A DNA stretch of 64,000 nt from Alphaproteobacteria bacterium. GTDB taxonomy: Bacteria; Pseudomonadota; Alphaproteobacteria; Rhodobacterales; Rhodobacteraceae. Positions 17,729 through 26,055 of the stretch are shown in pieces. The stretch covers positions 1 to 64,000 of the forward strand of contig JAJRPO010000068.1 in the NCBI GenBank assembly GCA_024280735.1, read 5' to 3'. Every line of letters begins with the position of its first letter. Positions within the stretch are counted from its first letter, which is position 1. The notes below the pieces were generated by a model. That model worked only from the letters and a program-made list of their open reading frames with translations, ran no database searches and had not been told where the DNA came from. A program made the position numbers and the translations under genes.

Positions 17729-18036
17729 TGCAGCGGGTTTTGCATCAAGATGTCGTGGCGTTGGCGCGCTGTTTGTTGCGGGTGCCCATGGGCACCCGCA
17801 AGGCCTATGCGGCACGGTGCGTCGAGGTGGCCTTTGCGGGGGATATGTGGCGGCGAGCAGTTGGGCGCGCGCATCCGCTGTTTGGCGATGGAACATTGCA
17901 ATCGGCCTGTTTGGGTTTGCCCCGCGCAAAGGAGGGCGCGCTGGATGAACCGGAATATGCAGCCTGTTGGATCACGGCAATCTATGCGGTTCTGGAGGCG
18001 CGTTTAGCCGCTGGCGCAGGTGATGCAAAGCGGTAG
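17728..18036 (+). CDS. Hypothetical small protein after GTA g15
   Basis: 102-aa protein starting at ATG 17728, which overlaps the g15 stop (TGATG), so it belongs to the same transcript. It is helical, with LARCLLRVPMGTRKAYAARC near the N-terminus, and contains several cysteines. It has no motif I recognise. Its 3' end overlaps the convergent dksA-like gene by 33 bp. It may be a GTA-linked accessory gene or simply a neighbour retained in this group; the function is unknown. Confidence 0.75.
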   Translation: MQRVLHQDVVALARCLLRVPMGTRKAYAARCVEVAFAGDMWRRAVGRAHPLFGDGTLQSACLGLPRAKEGALDEPEYAACWITAIYAVLEARLAAGAGDAKR

Positions 18037-18354
18037 GGTTGGGTCATGTTGCAGGCGTTTGGGGGCGATTTCCTCGCCACATTCAAGGCATCCGCCAAAT
18101 TCACCGTCTTCTATGCGCTTTAAGGCAGATTTTGCGCGGGTGGCCTGTGCCTGTCGCCGTTGATAGGTGGCTTGTGCCATGGCTTGTTGTTGGAGGGCGT
18201 CCATGCGGCTGAGGCGCCCAACGGACTGTTGATCAAGCGTGACAGTTGCGCGGCTGTTACGGGTTGTTTGATCCTCGGTGCGCGCCTCGGTGATGATTTT
18301 TTGCAGGCGCGCTGTGAATTGTTTGCGATCATTTTCTGTTATCATGCGCATCAT
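18004..18354 (-). CDS. DksA/TraR-type C4 zinc-finger protein
   Basis: 116-aa protein with an N-terminal coiled coil and a C-terminal C4 zinc finger, CLECGEEIAPKRL then LCITC. Family members bind the RNA polymerase secondary channel. Three possible ATGs (18354, 18351, 18345) are clustered and cannot be separated by ribosome site. It is shorter than DksA and resembles the small TraR-like members. The 3' end overlaps the preceding convergent gene by 33 bp. Confidence 0.88.
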   Translation of the reverse strand: MMRMITENDRKQFTARLQKIITEARTEDQTTRNSRATVTLDQQSVGRLSRMDALQQQAMAQATYQRRQAQATRAKSALKRIEDGEFGGCLECGEEIAPKRLQHDPTLPLCITCASG

Positions 18355-18431
18355 TATTCAGAAATTGTTTTGTTCCTGTCAATTATGTACTACCTATTTA
18401 ACAACACTTTAAAGATTTGCAGGTAGAGACA

Positions 18432-19235
18432 ATGGCAAAACAGGAACAGAAATTGGCGGCGGTGGATCCAGTTTGGAGTCAAATTAGGGCCGAAGCAAGC
18501 GATTTGGTGGACGAAGAGCCGGATATGGGGGGCATGATCCATACGGGCGTTTTGCATCACCGGACTTTGGAAAAGGCATTGAGCTATCGGATTTCGCATA
18601 AGTTGGCGTCAAGCGAGATGCCGTCGCAGATATTGCGCGAACTGGTGGATGAGGCGTATCGCACTGACGAAGAGCTTGGTGCGGCGGCACGGGCGGATAT
18701 TATGGCGGTGTTTGAGCGGGATCCAGCATGCCACCGGATGATTCAGCCGCTGCTGTTTTTTAAGGGTTATCAAGCGGTGCAGGCATATCGTGTGGCGCAT
18801 TGGCTATGGTTAAATAAGCGCCCGGCCATGGCCTATTTTTTGCAGATGCGCACATCTGAGGTTTACGGCGTGGACATTCACCCAGGCGCAACAGTGGGCA
18901 AAGGGATCATGATTGACCATGCACATTCAATTGTGATTGGCGAAACGGCGATTGTTGGTGACGATGTGTCGATGCTGCACGCCGTAACGCTCGGCGGTAC
19001 CGGCAAGGCCGACGGGGACCGTCACCCAAAAATTGAAAATGGCGTTCTAATTGGCGCCGGTGCCAAAGTTTTGGGGAATATCACGGTGGGGCATTGCAGC
19101 CGGATTGCCGCGGGATCTGTGGTTTTACAAGACATTCCGCCGATGAAAACTGTAGCGGGGGTGCCGGCCAAAGTTGTTGGCGAGGCTGGATGTGCCCAGC
19201 CATCGCGCACAATGAATCAGTTATTGCGAGAGTGA
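18432..19235 (+). CDS. cysE: Serine O-acetyltransferase
   Basis: Acetylates L-serine with acetyl-CoA, the first step of cysteine synthesis. The 267-aa protein has the N-terminal helical trimer-of-dimers domain and a C-terminal left-handed beta-helix with hexapeptide repeats (HPGATVGKGIMIDHAHSIVI). The active-site region DIHPGA...IDHAH and the loop TLGGTGKADGDRHPKI are present. ATG 18432 was chosen over 18417 because AGGTAGAG lies just upstream. Confidence 0.95.
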   Translation: MAKQEQKLAAVDPVWSQIRAEASDLVDEEPDMGGMIHTGVLHHRTLEKALSYRISHKLASSEMPSQILRELVDEAYRTDEELGAAARADIMAVFERDPACHRMIQPLLFFKGYQAVQAYRVAHWLWLNKRPAMAYFLQMRTSEVYGVDIHPGATVGKGIMIDHAHSIVIGETAIVGDDVSMLHAVTLGGTGKADGDRHPKIENGVLIGAGAKVLGNITVGHCSRIAAGSVVLQDIPPMKTVAGVPAKVVGEAGCAQPSRTMNQLLRE

Positions 19236-19347
19236 GAGACTGCCGAACGTGGCATTGTTTGATTGATTGCCGTTTGATCAATTGAGTACACCACAAGATA
19301 TAGCGAGGATGGGCGAGGCTGGCACTGTTTTTCAGTTTTTTACCCAC

Positions 19348-19379
19348 TGATTCGTTTTAGGGATTCACAAAGCGAATCA
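19348..19379. promoter_or_regulatory. Cluster of three GANTC (CcrM) sites before ftsB
   Basis: GATTC at 19349-19353, GATTC at 19362-19366 and GAATC at 19374-19378 lie within 30 bp, about 40-70 bp before the FtsB-like gene. The outer two sit in an inverted repeat TGATTCG/CGAATCA. GANTC is the CcrM methylation site read by GcrA in alphaproteobacteria, where it controls division genes. Confidence 0.5.
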
Positions 19380-19417
19380 CATATGTCATTGTCTCCTTAA
19401 CCGCCAGAGAGCGGACT

Positions 19418-19738
19418 ATGAGGCAAGCAGTCGTGAAACAGCAAACTACAACTGGCGCAATTATCGGGACGGGGATGTTCTTCCTGGCCGCTATCGGTTT
19501 GACCGCCAATTTTTCATTTGCTGCAATTCAAGGTGACTTTGGTCACTTTCGCCGGGTGCAAATCGAAGCGGATGAAACCGCTTTGCAAGTGCAGTTGGCG
19601 CAACTCCATGCGGAACATGCGATACTTAAAAACAAGACTCGACGTCTTTCAGATGACTACCTGGATCTGGATCTACTGGACGAACGGGCGCGCAAGGTTT
19701 TGGGCATGGCAAGAGGGGATGAGATCATCATCCGGTAA
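19418..19738 (+). CDS. FtsB/DivIC-family septum formation initiator
   Basis: 106-aa bitopic membrane protein. One membrane segment (about residues 14-33) is followed by a periplasmic coiled coil (VQLAQLHAEHAILKNKTRRL) and a short DLLDERARKVLGMARGDEIII tail, the typical FtsB/DivIC architecture. It should join FtsL and FtsQ at the divisome. It lies upstream of the pdh operon but is separated from it by a clear terminator. Confidence 0.9.
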   Translation: MRQAVVKQQTTTGAIIGTGMFFLAAIGLTANFSFAAIQGDFGHFRRVQIEADETALQVQLAQLHAEHAILKNKTRRLSDDYLDLDLLDERARKVLGMARGDEIIIR

Positions 19739-19770
19739 ACCCGAGCAGACATAAAGGTGCAAAATATTCT

Positions 19771-19801
19771 GGCCGCTGTTCCCAAGACAGCGGTCTTTTT
19801 T
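19771..19801 (+). terminator. Intrinsic terminator after ftsB
   Basis: CCGCTGT (19773-19779) and ACAGCGG (19787-19793) form a 7-bp stem with a 7-nt loop, followed by TC and six T. It lies 33 bp after the FtsB-like stop and before the pdh promoter. Confidence 0.88.
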
Positions 19802-19875
19802 GTGCCTGTCGTGTGGTGGCAAGTTTGAAAAATGCAGCTCGTAAAAAAGACCGTGTATTCCTCAGGAAACCAGTA

Positions 19876-19902
19876 TATAATGTAGTTTAGTATTAAACCA
19901 CA
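19876..19902 (+). promoter_or_regulatory. pdh promoter -10 box with overlapping inverted repeat
   Basis: A perfect TATAAT (19876-19881) is followed directly by an imperfect inverted repeat TGTAGTTTA/TAAACCACA (19881-19902, 8 of 9 pairs). The -35 (around GTGTAT, 19853-19858) is weak. An operator placed over the start of transcription would suit a repressor of the pyruvate dehydrogenase genes; no regulator gene is adjacent. Confidence 0.5.
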
Positions 19903-19918
19903 TTAGGGTGACAGCCAA

Positions 19919-20917
19919 ATGCCTCCTGCCAAAAAAGCCGCGAAACGCAAATTGCCGAATGTTTCTGGCGAAGAACTGCTAAAACATTACCGTGAAATGC
20001 TGTTGATCAGGCGTTTTGAAGAAAAAGCCGGTCAGCTGTATGGCATGGGCCTGATTGGTGGTTTTTGCCACCTTTATATCGGCCAAGAGGCTGTGGTTGT
20101 GGGGCTGGAAGCTGCCGCTGAAGAAGGTGATCAGCGTATCACGTCTTATCGTGACCACGGTCATATGCTTGCCTGCGGTATGGACCCGAAGGGTGTGATG
20201 GCCGAGCTGACGGGCCGTGCTGGTGGTTATTCGCGTGGCAAAGGTGGCTCTATGCACATGTTCTCCTCCGAGAAAAACTTTTTCGGGGGGCACGGCATCG
20301 TAGCGGCGCAGGTTCCGTTGGGGGCTGGGCTTGCATTTGCCAACCAATACCGCGGCAATGACCGGGTGTCTTTCGCCTATTTTGGCGACGGGGCTGCCAA
20401 TCAAGGCCAGATATATGAGGCGATGAATATGGCCAGCCTGTGGAAGCTGCCTTGTATTTTCGTGATTGAAAACAATCAGTACGCCATGGGGACGTCCTTG
20501 CAACGCGCCTCCTCTACGCCTGATCTTTACACCCGCGGGCAAGCATTTGCGATTCCAGGCGAGGCGGTTGACGGGATGGATGTCTTGGCGGTTAAGGCGG
20601 CTGGCGAGAAGGCCGTCGCCCATTGTCGCTCTGGTGAAGGGCCTTACATTTTGGAAATGAACACCTATCGCTACCGCGGCCATTCGATGTCTGACCCAGC
20701 GAAATATCGTACCCGAGAGGAGGTTCAGAAAATTAAGGATGAAAAAGATCCGATTGATCATATCCGTGAAATGCTGACGCAAGGCAAACACGCGACGGAC
20801 GATGACCTGAAGGCCATCGATAAAGAGATCAAGAAAACTGTCAGCGAAGCCGCTGATTTCGCCACAAACAGCCCCGAGCCTGCGCTTGAAGAGCTGTACA
20901 CAGATATTTACGCCTGA
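19919..20917 (+). CDS. pdhA: Pyruvate dehydrogenase E1 subunit alpha
   Basis: Thiamine-diphosphate-dependent decarboxylase subunit of the pyruvate dehydrogenase complex; with PdhB it forms the alpha2beta2 E1. The 332-aa protein has the ThDP motif GDGAANQGQIYEAMNMA, the NNQYAMGT loop, and the phosphorylation-loop-like YRYRGHSMSDPAKYR. AGGGTGA precedes the ATG. pdhB follows 12 bp downstream. The type is the heterotetrameric E1 of alphaproteobacteria. Confidence 0.97.
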   Translation: MPPAKKAAKRKLPNVSGEELLKHYREMLLIRRFEEKAGQLYGMGLIGGFCHLYIGQEAVVVGLEAAAEEGDQRITSYRDHGHMLACGMDPKGVMAELTGRAGGYSRGKGGSMHMFSSEKNFFGGHGIVAAQVPLGAGLAFANQYRGNDRVSFAYFGDGAANQGQIYEAMNMASLWKLPCIFVIENNQYAMGTSLQRASSTPDLYTRGQAFAIPGEAVDGMDVLAVKAAGEKAVAHCRSGEGPYILEMNTYRYRGHSMSDPAKYRTREEVQKIKDEKDPIDHIREMLTQGKHATDDDLKAIDKEIKKTVSEAADFATNSPEPALEELYTDIYA

Positions 20918-20929
20918 GGGATTAACAAA

Positions 20930-22279
20930 ATGCCAATACAAATCCTGATGCCCGCCCTGTCGCCAACTATGGAAGAAGGCACGCTTGCCAAATGGCTGGT
21001 GAAAGAGGGCGATCAAGTTAACAGCGGTGACATTCTTGCCGAAATCGAAACTGACAAAGCGACTATGGAATTCGAGGCTGTCGATGAAGGCATTATCGGC
21101 GCGATTCTGATTGCTGAAGGTTCCGATGGTGTGAAAGTTAACACACCAATTGCGGTTCTGCTGGAAGATGGTGAGGCTATGACGGATGTTGTGGCCGAGG
21201 TTGCTGCTCCAGTGGTTGCTGAAATTGAGAAGCCAGCAGCGACGGCCAAACCTGCTGAGATCGCGCCACCGTTGGAAGATGTTCCAGAAGGCACAACTTT
21301 CAAATCGCAAACCGTCCGCGAGGCCCTGCGTGATGCCATGTCCGAGGAAATGCGCCTGAATGACGATGTATTTTTGATGGGCGAGGAGGTCGCGCAATAT
21401 CAAGGGGCGTATAAGGTTAGCCAAGGGATGCTCGATGAATTTGGCGCGCGCCGGGTGATAGATACGCCGATTACCGAACATGGGTTTACCGGAATTGCAA
21501 TTGGCGCGGCTTTTACCGGATTGCGTCCGATTGTGGAATTTATGACCTTTAATTTCGCCATGCAAGCCATTGATCAAATTATCAATTCGGCAGCAAAAAC
21601 CCGATATATGTCTGGCGGCCAAATGGGCGCGCCGATTGTTTTTCGCGGCGTGAATGGCGCGGCGTCGCGGGTTGGCGCGCAGCACAGCCATGATTATGCC
21701 AGTTGGTATGCGCAAGTTCCGGGGTTGAAGGTGTGCATGCCGTATTCGGCGGCAGACGCCAAAGGTTTGCTGAAATCAGCGATTCGTGACGAAAATCCGG
21801 TGATCTTTTTGGAGAATGAAATCCTCTATGGCCGCGCTTTTGATGTGCCCGAAATTGACGATTTCACCGTACCCATCGGCAAAGCTAAAATCTGGCGCAC
21901 AGGCGATGATGTCACGATTGTCAGCTTTGGTATTGGGATGCAATATGCGCTGGAGGCGGCTGACAGATTGGCCGAAGAAGGTATATCCGCCGAGGTGATT
22001 GACTTGCGTTCTTTGCGCCCGCTCGACAGCGAAACCGTGGTGAAATCTGTGATGAAAACCAACCGGTGCGTGACTGTCGAGGAGGGTTTTCCTGTCTGTT
22101 CCATCGGCAGTCATATCAGCGCAATATTGATGCAGCAGGCGTTTGATTATCTGGATGCGCCGGTGATCAATTGCACCGGAAAAGATGTGCCGATGCCCTA
22201 TGCTGCCAACCTCGAAAAACTTGCGCTTATCACCACTGACGAAGTGGTTGATGCCGTAAAATCAGTGACTTACCGCTAG
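20930..22279 (+). CDS. pdhB: Pyruvate dehydrogenase E1 subunit beta with lipoyl domain
   Basis: 449-aa E1-beta carrying an extra N-terminal lipoyl domain (about residues 1-80; the lipoylated lysine is in [12 protein letters not shown]), an Ala/Pro-rich linker, and then the transketolase-like E1-beta core from about residue 125 ([26 protein letters not shown]). The lipoyl-E1-beta fusion is characteristic of alphaproteobacteria. The domain closely resembles the one at the start of pdhC. Confidence 0.97.
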   Translation: MPIQILMPALSPTMEEGTLAKWLVKEGDQVNSGDILAEIETDKATMEFEAVDEGIIGAILIAEGSDGVKVNTPIAVLLEDGEAMTDVVAEVAAPVVAEIEKPAATAKPAEIAPPLEDVPEGTTFKSQTVREALRDAMSEEMRLNDDVFLMGEEVAQYQGAYKVSQGMLDEFGARRVIDTPITEHGFTGIAIGAAFTGLRPIVEFMTFNFAMQAIDQIINSAAKTRYMSGGQMGAPIVFRGVNGAASRVGAQHSHDYASWYAQVPGLKVCMPYSAADAKGLLKSAIRDENPVIFLENEILYGRAFDVPEIDDFTVPIGKAKIWRTGDDVTIVSFGIGMQYALEAADRLAEEGISAEVIDLRSLRPLDSETVVKSVMKTNRCVTVEEGFPVCSIGSHISAILMQQAFDYLDAPVINCTGKDVPMPYAANLEKLALITTDEVVDAVKSVTYR

Positions 22280-22288
22280 GAATTTCCC

Positions 22289-23551
22289 ATGGCTATCAAT
22301 ATCTTAATGCCCGCACTTTCACCTACAATGGAGGAGGGGACGCTTGCGAAATGGCTGGTCAAAGAAGGTGACACGGTGCAATCGGGTGACCTGTTGGCGG
22401 AGATTGAAACCGACAAGGCGACGATGGGGTTTGAAGCGGTGGATGAGGGTGTCATTGGCAAGATTTTGGTGGCTGAGGGCACTGAAGGCGTTGCGGTAAA
22501 CGCGCCGATTGCGGTTTTATTGGAAGAGGGCGATGATGCTGCTACGGTGCCTGCGGCTAGTGTGGTTGCGCCGAGTGCGGCCCCTGTTGCTGAGGCCGCC
22601 GCAGTGGTTCCTGCGAGTGTCGCCGTGAAAGCCAGCGGAACCCGGCTTTTTGCCAGCCCTTTGGCGCGTCGGATTGCGGCGCAGAACAATATCGATTTGG
22701 CGCAGATCAAGGGCAGCGGTCCAAATGGGCGGATTGTTAAGGCTGATGTTGAGAACCCTGTTGCAGTGGTTCCCGCTCAGCCGAGTACGGTAGCCCAAAC
22801 GGCGGTTGCAATGGCGACGTCGCCCGGTGCTGATGTGGTCAAAAAAATCTATGAGGCCCGCGAGTTTGAAGAAATCTCGCTGGATGGGATGCGCAAGATT
22901 ATTGCGGCCCGTTTGACCGAGGCCAAACAAACCATTCCGCATTTTTACCTGCGCCGTAATGTGCAGTTGGATAATCTGTTGAAAACACGGGCGGAAATCA
23001 ATTCCGGGCTGGCTGAAACCGGCCAAAAACTCTCGGTTAATGACTTCATCATCAAGGCCAGTGCCAAGGCGTTGCAGGCGGTGCCGGAATGTAACGCGGT
23101 TTGGGCGGGTGATCGTATTTTGCAGATGAAAGCTTCTGATGTTGCGGTGGCGGTTGCGATTGAAGGCGGTTTGTTTACGCCTGTCATTCAAGATGCAGAG
23201 CTGCTGCCGCTGACCAGTATTTCCAGCAAAATGAAGGATTTGGCAGGCCGTGCGCGGGAACGCAAACTGGCCCCGCATGAGTATCAAGGTGGTAGTTTTG
23301 CGATTTCCAACCTTGGTATGTTCGGGATTGAGAATTTTGACGCGGTGATTAACCCGCCGCATGGCTCTATTTTGGCCGTTGGAGCCGGGGTTAAGAAACC
23401 CGTCGTTGGCGCGGATGGCCAGCTGGCGATTGCCACAGTTATGTCCGTCACGCTGTCGGTAGATCACCGAGTCATTGACGGGGCTTTAGGCGCCCAATTC
23501 CTGAACGCCTTTGCTGGTTTCATGGAAAACCCACTGTCGATGCTGGTGTAA
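22289..23551 (+). CDS. pdhC: Dihydrolipoamide acetyltransferase E2
   Basis: Acetyl-transferring core of the pyruvate dehydrogenase complex, 420 aa. One lipoyl domain ([10 protein letters not shown]), an Ala/Val-rich linker, a peripheral-subunit-binding domain around [20 protein letters not shown], and the catalytic domain with the active site motif [10 protein letters not shown]. The E3 gene (lpd) is not adjacent. A terminator follows the stop and overlaps the end of the convergent fbaB gene. Confidence 0.97.
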   Translation: MAINILMPALSPTMEEGTLAKWLVKEGDTVQSGDLLAEIETDKATMGFEAVDEGVIGKILVAEGTEGVAVNAPIAVLLEEGDDAATVPAASVVAPSAAPVAEAAAVVPASVAVKASGTRLFASPLARRIAAQNNIDLAQIKGSGPNGRIVKADVENPVAVVPAQPSTVAQTAVAMATSPGADVVKKIYEAREFEEISLDGMRKIIAARLTEAKQTIPHFYLRRNVQLDNLLKTRAEINSGLAETGQKLSVNDFIIKASAKALQAVPECNAVWAGDRILQMKASDVAVAVAIEGGLFTPVIQDAELLPLTSISSKMKDLAGRARERKLAPHEYQGGSFAISNLGMFGIENFDAVINPPHGSILAVGAGVKKPVVGADGQLAIATVMSVTLSVDHRVIDGALGAQFLNAFAGFMENPLSMLV

Positions 23552-23553
23552 GG

Positions 23554-23579
23554 GGCAAAGCTGTTAAGCTTTGCCTTTG
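23554..23579 (+). terminator. Terminator of the pdh operon
   Basis: A perfect 9-bp stem GGCAAAGCT (23554-23562) with AGCTTTGCC (23567-23575) and a 4-nt loop, followed by TTTGT. It starts 2 bp after the pdhC stop, and its right arm is also the last codons of the convergent fbaB gene, whose stop codon lies in the loop. Confidence 0.8.
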
Positions 23580-24493
23580 TAAATGTCGACCAGCTTGGCC
23601 AGCATTTCCAACGCTTCACCGCGTTCGCGCTGAAAGGTGTTGCGACCGATGATCGAACCGTTGCCGCCGCCGTCGCGGATGGCGCGGGCGTCGTCGAAGA
23701 TGCTGTCAGCGCCCTTTTTCGATCCCCCTGAGAACACCACGATGCGCCGCCCAGCGAAGGCTGCTTGTTTACAATGGGCAACGCGGCTGGCCAATTCGGC
23801 GATGTCGATCTTTTCGTCCTCGTAAACCGTTTTGGCGGCTGGCAGTTCCAGATAGTCGGTCGAGAGTTTGATTTTGATGATATGCGCGCCCAGCAAGGCG
23901 GCAATTTGGGCGGCGTAGGCGGCGATGTCGATGGCTGTTTCGCCATCTTTGGACAGGTCTTCGCCGCGTGGATAGGACCAGATTACTGTGGCAATGCCTT
24001 TGGCGGCGGCCTCTTCGCGCATGCCGGAAATTTCTTCGAACATATCAAGGCCAGCGGCGGAACCGGGATAGATGGTAAAGCCGATGCAGCCCGCGCCGAT
24101 GCGCAATGCGTCGTCGACGGAGGCGGTTATGGCTTGGTCAAACGGGGCGTTGGTAGGCACAAGCGAGTTTGAGGAATTGGCCTTGAGGATCATCGGGATT
24201 TGACCCGCGAATGTGTCGGCACCGGCCTCGAGCATGCCCAATGGTGCGGCAAAGGCGGAGAGGCCAGCGTCGATGGCCAGTTTGAAATGGTAATGCGGAT
24301 CATAGGCGTCGGGGTTGGGCGCGAAGGAGCGGGCAGGGCCGTGTTCAAACCCCTGATCCACGGGCAGGATGATCATTTTACCTGTACCGCCGAGGCGACC
24401 GTGGCCTAACATCCGGCAAAGGTTTGCCTTAACGCCGGGGTTATCGGTGCCGTAATTGGCGAGTATTTTTTTAACGGTGCCGGTGGCTTTCAT
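23564..24493 (-). CDS. fbaB: Class I fructose-bisphosphate aldolase (FbaB/DhnA type)
   Basis: 309-aa Schiff-base aldolase of the DhnA/archaeal type, cleaving fructose 1,6-bisphosphate. Recognisable segments are ILPVDQGFEHGPARSF, TIYPGSAAGLDMFEEI and the lysine-bearing strand HIIKIKLST, then VVFSGGSKKG and GNGSIIGRNTFQR phosphate-binding loops. A GGAG ribosome site precedes the ATG. It is first in sequence of a minus-strand set of glycolysis/gluconeogenesis genes with pgk and gap. Confidence 0.95.
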   Translation of the reverse strand: MKATGTVKKILANYGTDNPGVKANLCRMLGHGRLGGTGKMIILPVDQGFEHGPARSFAPNPDAYDPHYHFKLAIDAGLSAFAAPLGMLEAGADTFAGQIPMILKANSSNSLVPTNAPFDQAITASVDDALRIGAGCIGFTIYPGSAAGLDMFEEISGMREEAAAKGIATVIWSYPRGEDLSKDGETAIDIAAYAAQIAALLGAHIIKIKLSTDYLELPAAKTVYEDEKIDIAELASRVAHCKQAAFAGRRIVVFSGGSKKGADSIFDDARAIRDGGGNGSIIGRNTFQRERGEALEMLAKLVDIYKGKA

Positions 24494-24573
24494 GGGGGAA
24501 CTCCGCTTTACATTCGGTTATCTGCATGCCGTTGCATGCAGAATCTAATGCAAACGTGCTACCCCCAAATCAG

Positions 24574-25752
24574 TCAGCTTTCAAGGGCTGCGACACCGGG
24601 AAGTGTTTTACCCTCCAACCATTCCAGAAATGCGCCACCCGCGGTCGAGATGTAGGTGAAGTCAGCCGCAGCGCCCGAACCGTTCAGGGCGGCGACTGTA
24701 TCCCCGCCACCCGCAACGGACAGTAATTTACCTGCACGGCTGAGTTTTGCTGCGTGCAGGGCGGCGGCGTCGGTGGCCATGTTGAAGGGCGGGATTTCAA
24801 ATGCGCCCAAGGGACCATTCCAGACCAGCGTTTTTGCTTTGTCAAAAACAGCGGCAACTTGGGCAACACTTTCAGGCCCCGCATCAAGGATCATCGCATC
24901 AGGTGCGCAGGCGTCTGCGGCGCAGGTTGTGGCCTCGGCTCCGGCCTTGAATTCCAGCGAAGTGACCACATCGATTGGCAAGATCAATTCACAGTTGCCA
25001 GCTTTGGCCGCTGCCATGATGTCCCGCGCAGTATCGGCAAGGTCATGTTCACACAGGGATTTTCCCACATCGATGCCCATGGCCGCCAAGAAAGTGTTGG
25101 CCATGCCGCCGCCGATAACAATCTGGTCAACTTTGGGGATCAGATTTCCCAGCAAGTCCAGTTTAGACGATACTTTCGCCCCACCAACAACGGCCACAAC
25201 CGGATGTTCCGGCTTGGACAATGCTTTTTCCAACGCTTGCAATTCGGTTTGCATTAAGCGGCCGGCGCAGCTGGGCAGCAGTTTGGCAATGCCTGTTGTG
25301 CTGGCGTGGGCGCGGTGGGCGGCGGAAAATGCGTCGTTGCAATAGACGTCGCCAAGGGATGCCAGATCAACCGCCATGGATGGTTCATTCGCGGTTTCGC
25401 GCGGATCAAAGCGGGTGTTTTCCACCAGCAGAATGTCGCCCTCTGTCAGATTGATTGCCTTCGCTGCCGTAATTGACGGGGCAAATTTGACCCGAAGGCC
25501 GAAATGCTCTGACAGGGTCGGAATCAGCTGTTCCAGCGACAATTCAGGGACCACTTTCCCACCCGGGCGGCCAAAATGTGCCAGCAACACTACACTGGCA
25601 CCAGCGGCGCGGATGTCGTTCACAGTTGGGACAATGCGTTCTATGCGGGTCGCGTCGGTCACTTTGCCGTTTGCCACAGGGACATTGATATCGACGCGCG
25701 TTACAACGCGGCTGCCCATAAGCGCCATGTCGTCCAGTGTTTTCCAAGCCAT
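24574..25752 (-). CDS. pgk: Phosphoglycerate kinase
   Basis: Transfers phosphate between 1,3-bisphosphoglycerate and ADP. The 392-aa protein has the N-terminal signature [15 protein letters not shown], the substrate-binding [10 protein letters not shown], and the C-terminal nucleotide region [11 protein letters not shown] and [12 protein letters not shown]. The start at 25752 (MAWKTLDDM) is standard. The hairpin repeat at 25771-25871 lies just upstream, in the likely leader. Confidence 0.97.
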   Translation of the reverse strand: MAWKTLDDMALMGSRVVTRVDINVPVANGKVTDATRIERIVPTVNDIRAAGASVVLLAHFGRPGGKVVPELSLEQLIPTLSEHFGLRVKFAPSITAAKAINLTEGDILLVENTRFDPRETANEPSMAVDLASLGDVYCNDAFSAAHRAHASTTGIAKLLPSCAGRLMQTELQALEKALSKPEHPVVAVVGGAKVSSKLDLLGNLIPKVDQIVIGGGMANTFLAAMGIDVGKSLCEHDLADTARDIMAAAKAGNCELILPIDVVTSLEFKAGAEATTCAADACAPDAMILDAGPESVAQVAAVFDKAKTLVWNGPLGAFEIPPFNMATDAAALHAAKLSRAGKLLSVAGGGDTVAALNGSGAAADFTYISTAGGAFLEWLEGKTLPGVAALES

Positions 25753-25770
25753 GATAGTATCCAGTATGTT

Positions 25771-25871
25771 AGAGCGTTTCGATTTCTCTTTGTATCATCA
25801 AACAACGCAATTCCTATTTGAGCGATTGCGAAAGGCCGGGAATTGCGTTTCAACAAAGTCGAAACGCTTTA
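25771..25871. repeat. Hairpin-forming dispersed repeat, copy A
   Basis: About 100 bp with outer arms AGCGTTTCGA and TCGAAACGCT and inner arms ACGCAATTCC and GGAATTGCGT, so that nearly the whole element folds into one long hairpin. It fills the gap between pgk and the 47-aa gene and supplies the stop codon of the latter. A diverged copy lies at 44571-44672 in the same setting. Confidence 0.8.
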
Positions 25872-26012
25872 ACGCCAGAAGGCGAGCCAATCGATCACCA
25901 ACACCAGTTGTCGCCCCCAGAGGATCAGGTATTCCGAGTCGTTCAATTTTATATCAACGCCAACAGCGATGATCAGAACTATTCCTAAAAATGCGGCAAA
26001 TGTGTTGTTCAT
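25869..26012 (-). CDS. Small single-span membrane protein between gap and pgk
   Basis: 47-aa protein starting MNNTFAAFLGIVLIIAVGV. One membrane segment covers residues 4-19, followed by a short polar stretch, LGRQL-like residues and the C-terminal ending DWLAFWR. I recall similar small proteins with a WxAFWR end beside gap in related genomes, but have no name for it. ATG 26012 was chosen; an in-frame ATG at 26030 would add six residues. Its stop codon lies in the repeat element. The gap stop is 44 bp upstream. Confidence 0.65.
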   Translation of the reverse strand: MNNTFAAFLGIVLIIAVGVDIKLNDSEYLILWGRQLVLVIDWLAFWR

Positions 26013-26055
26013 ATAGAATGTGGCCTGCATTATCGCAGACCACGCCTTTCGATGT

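Noticed and set aside
19979-21715. 578-aa minus-strand open frame opposite pdhA and pdhB
   Set aside because: Antisense to two certain genes, with composition and lack of motifs typical of a shadow frame.
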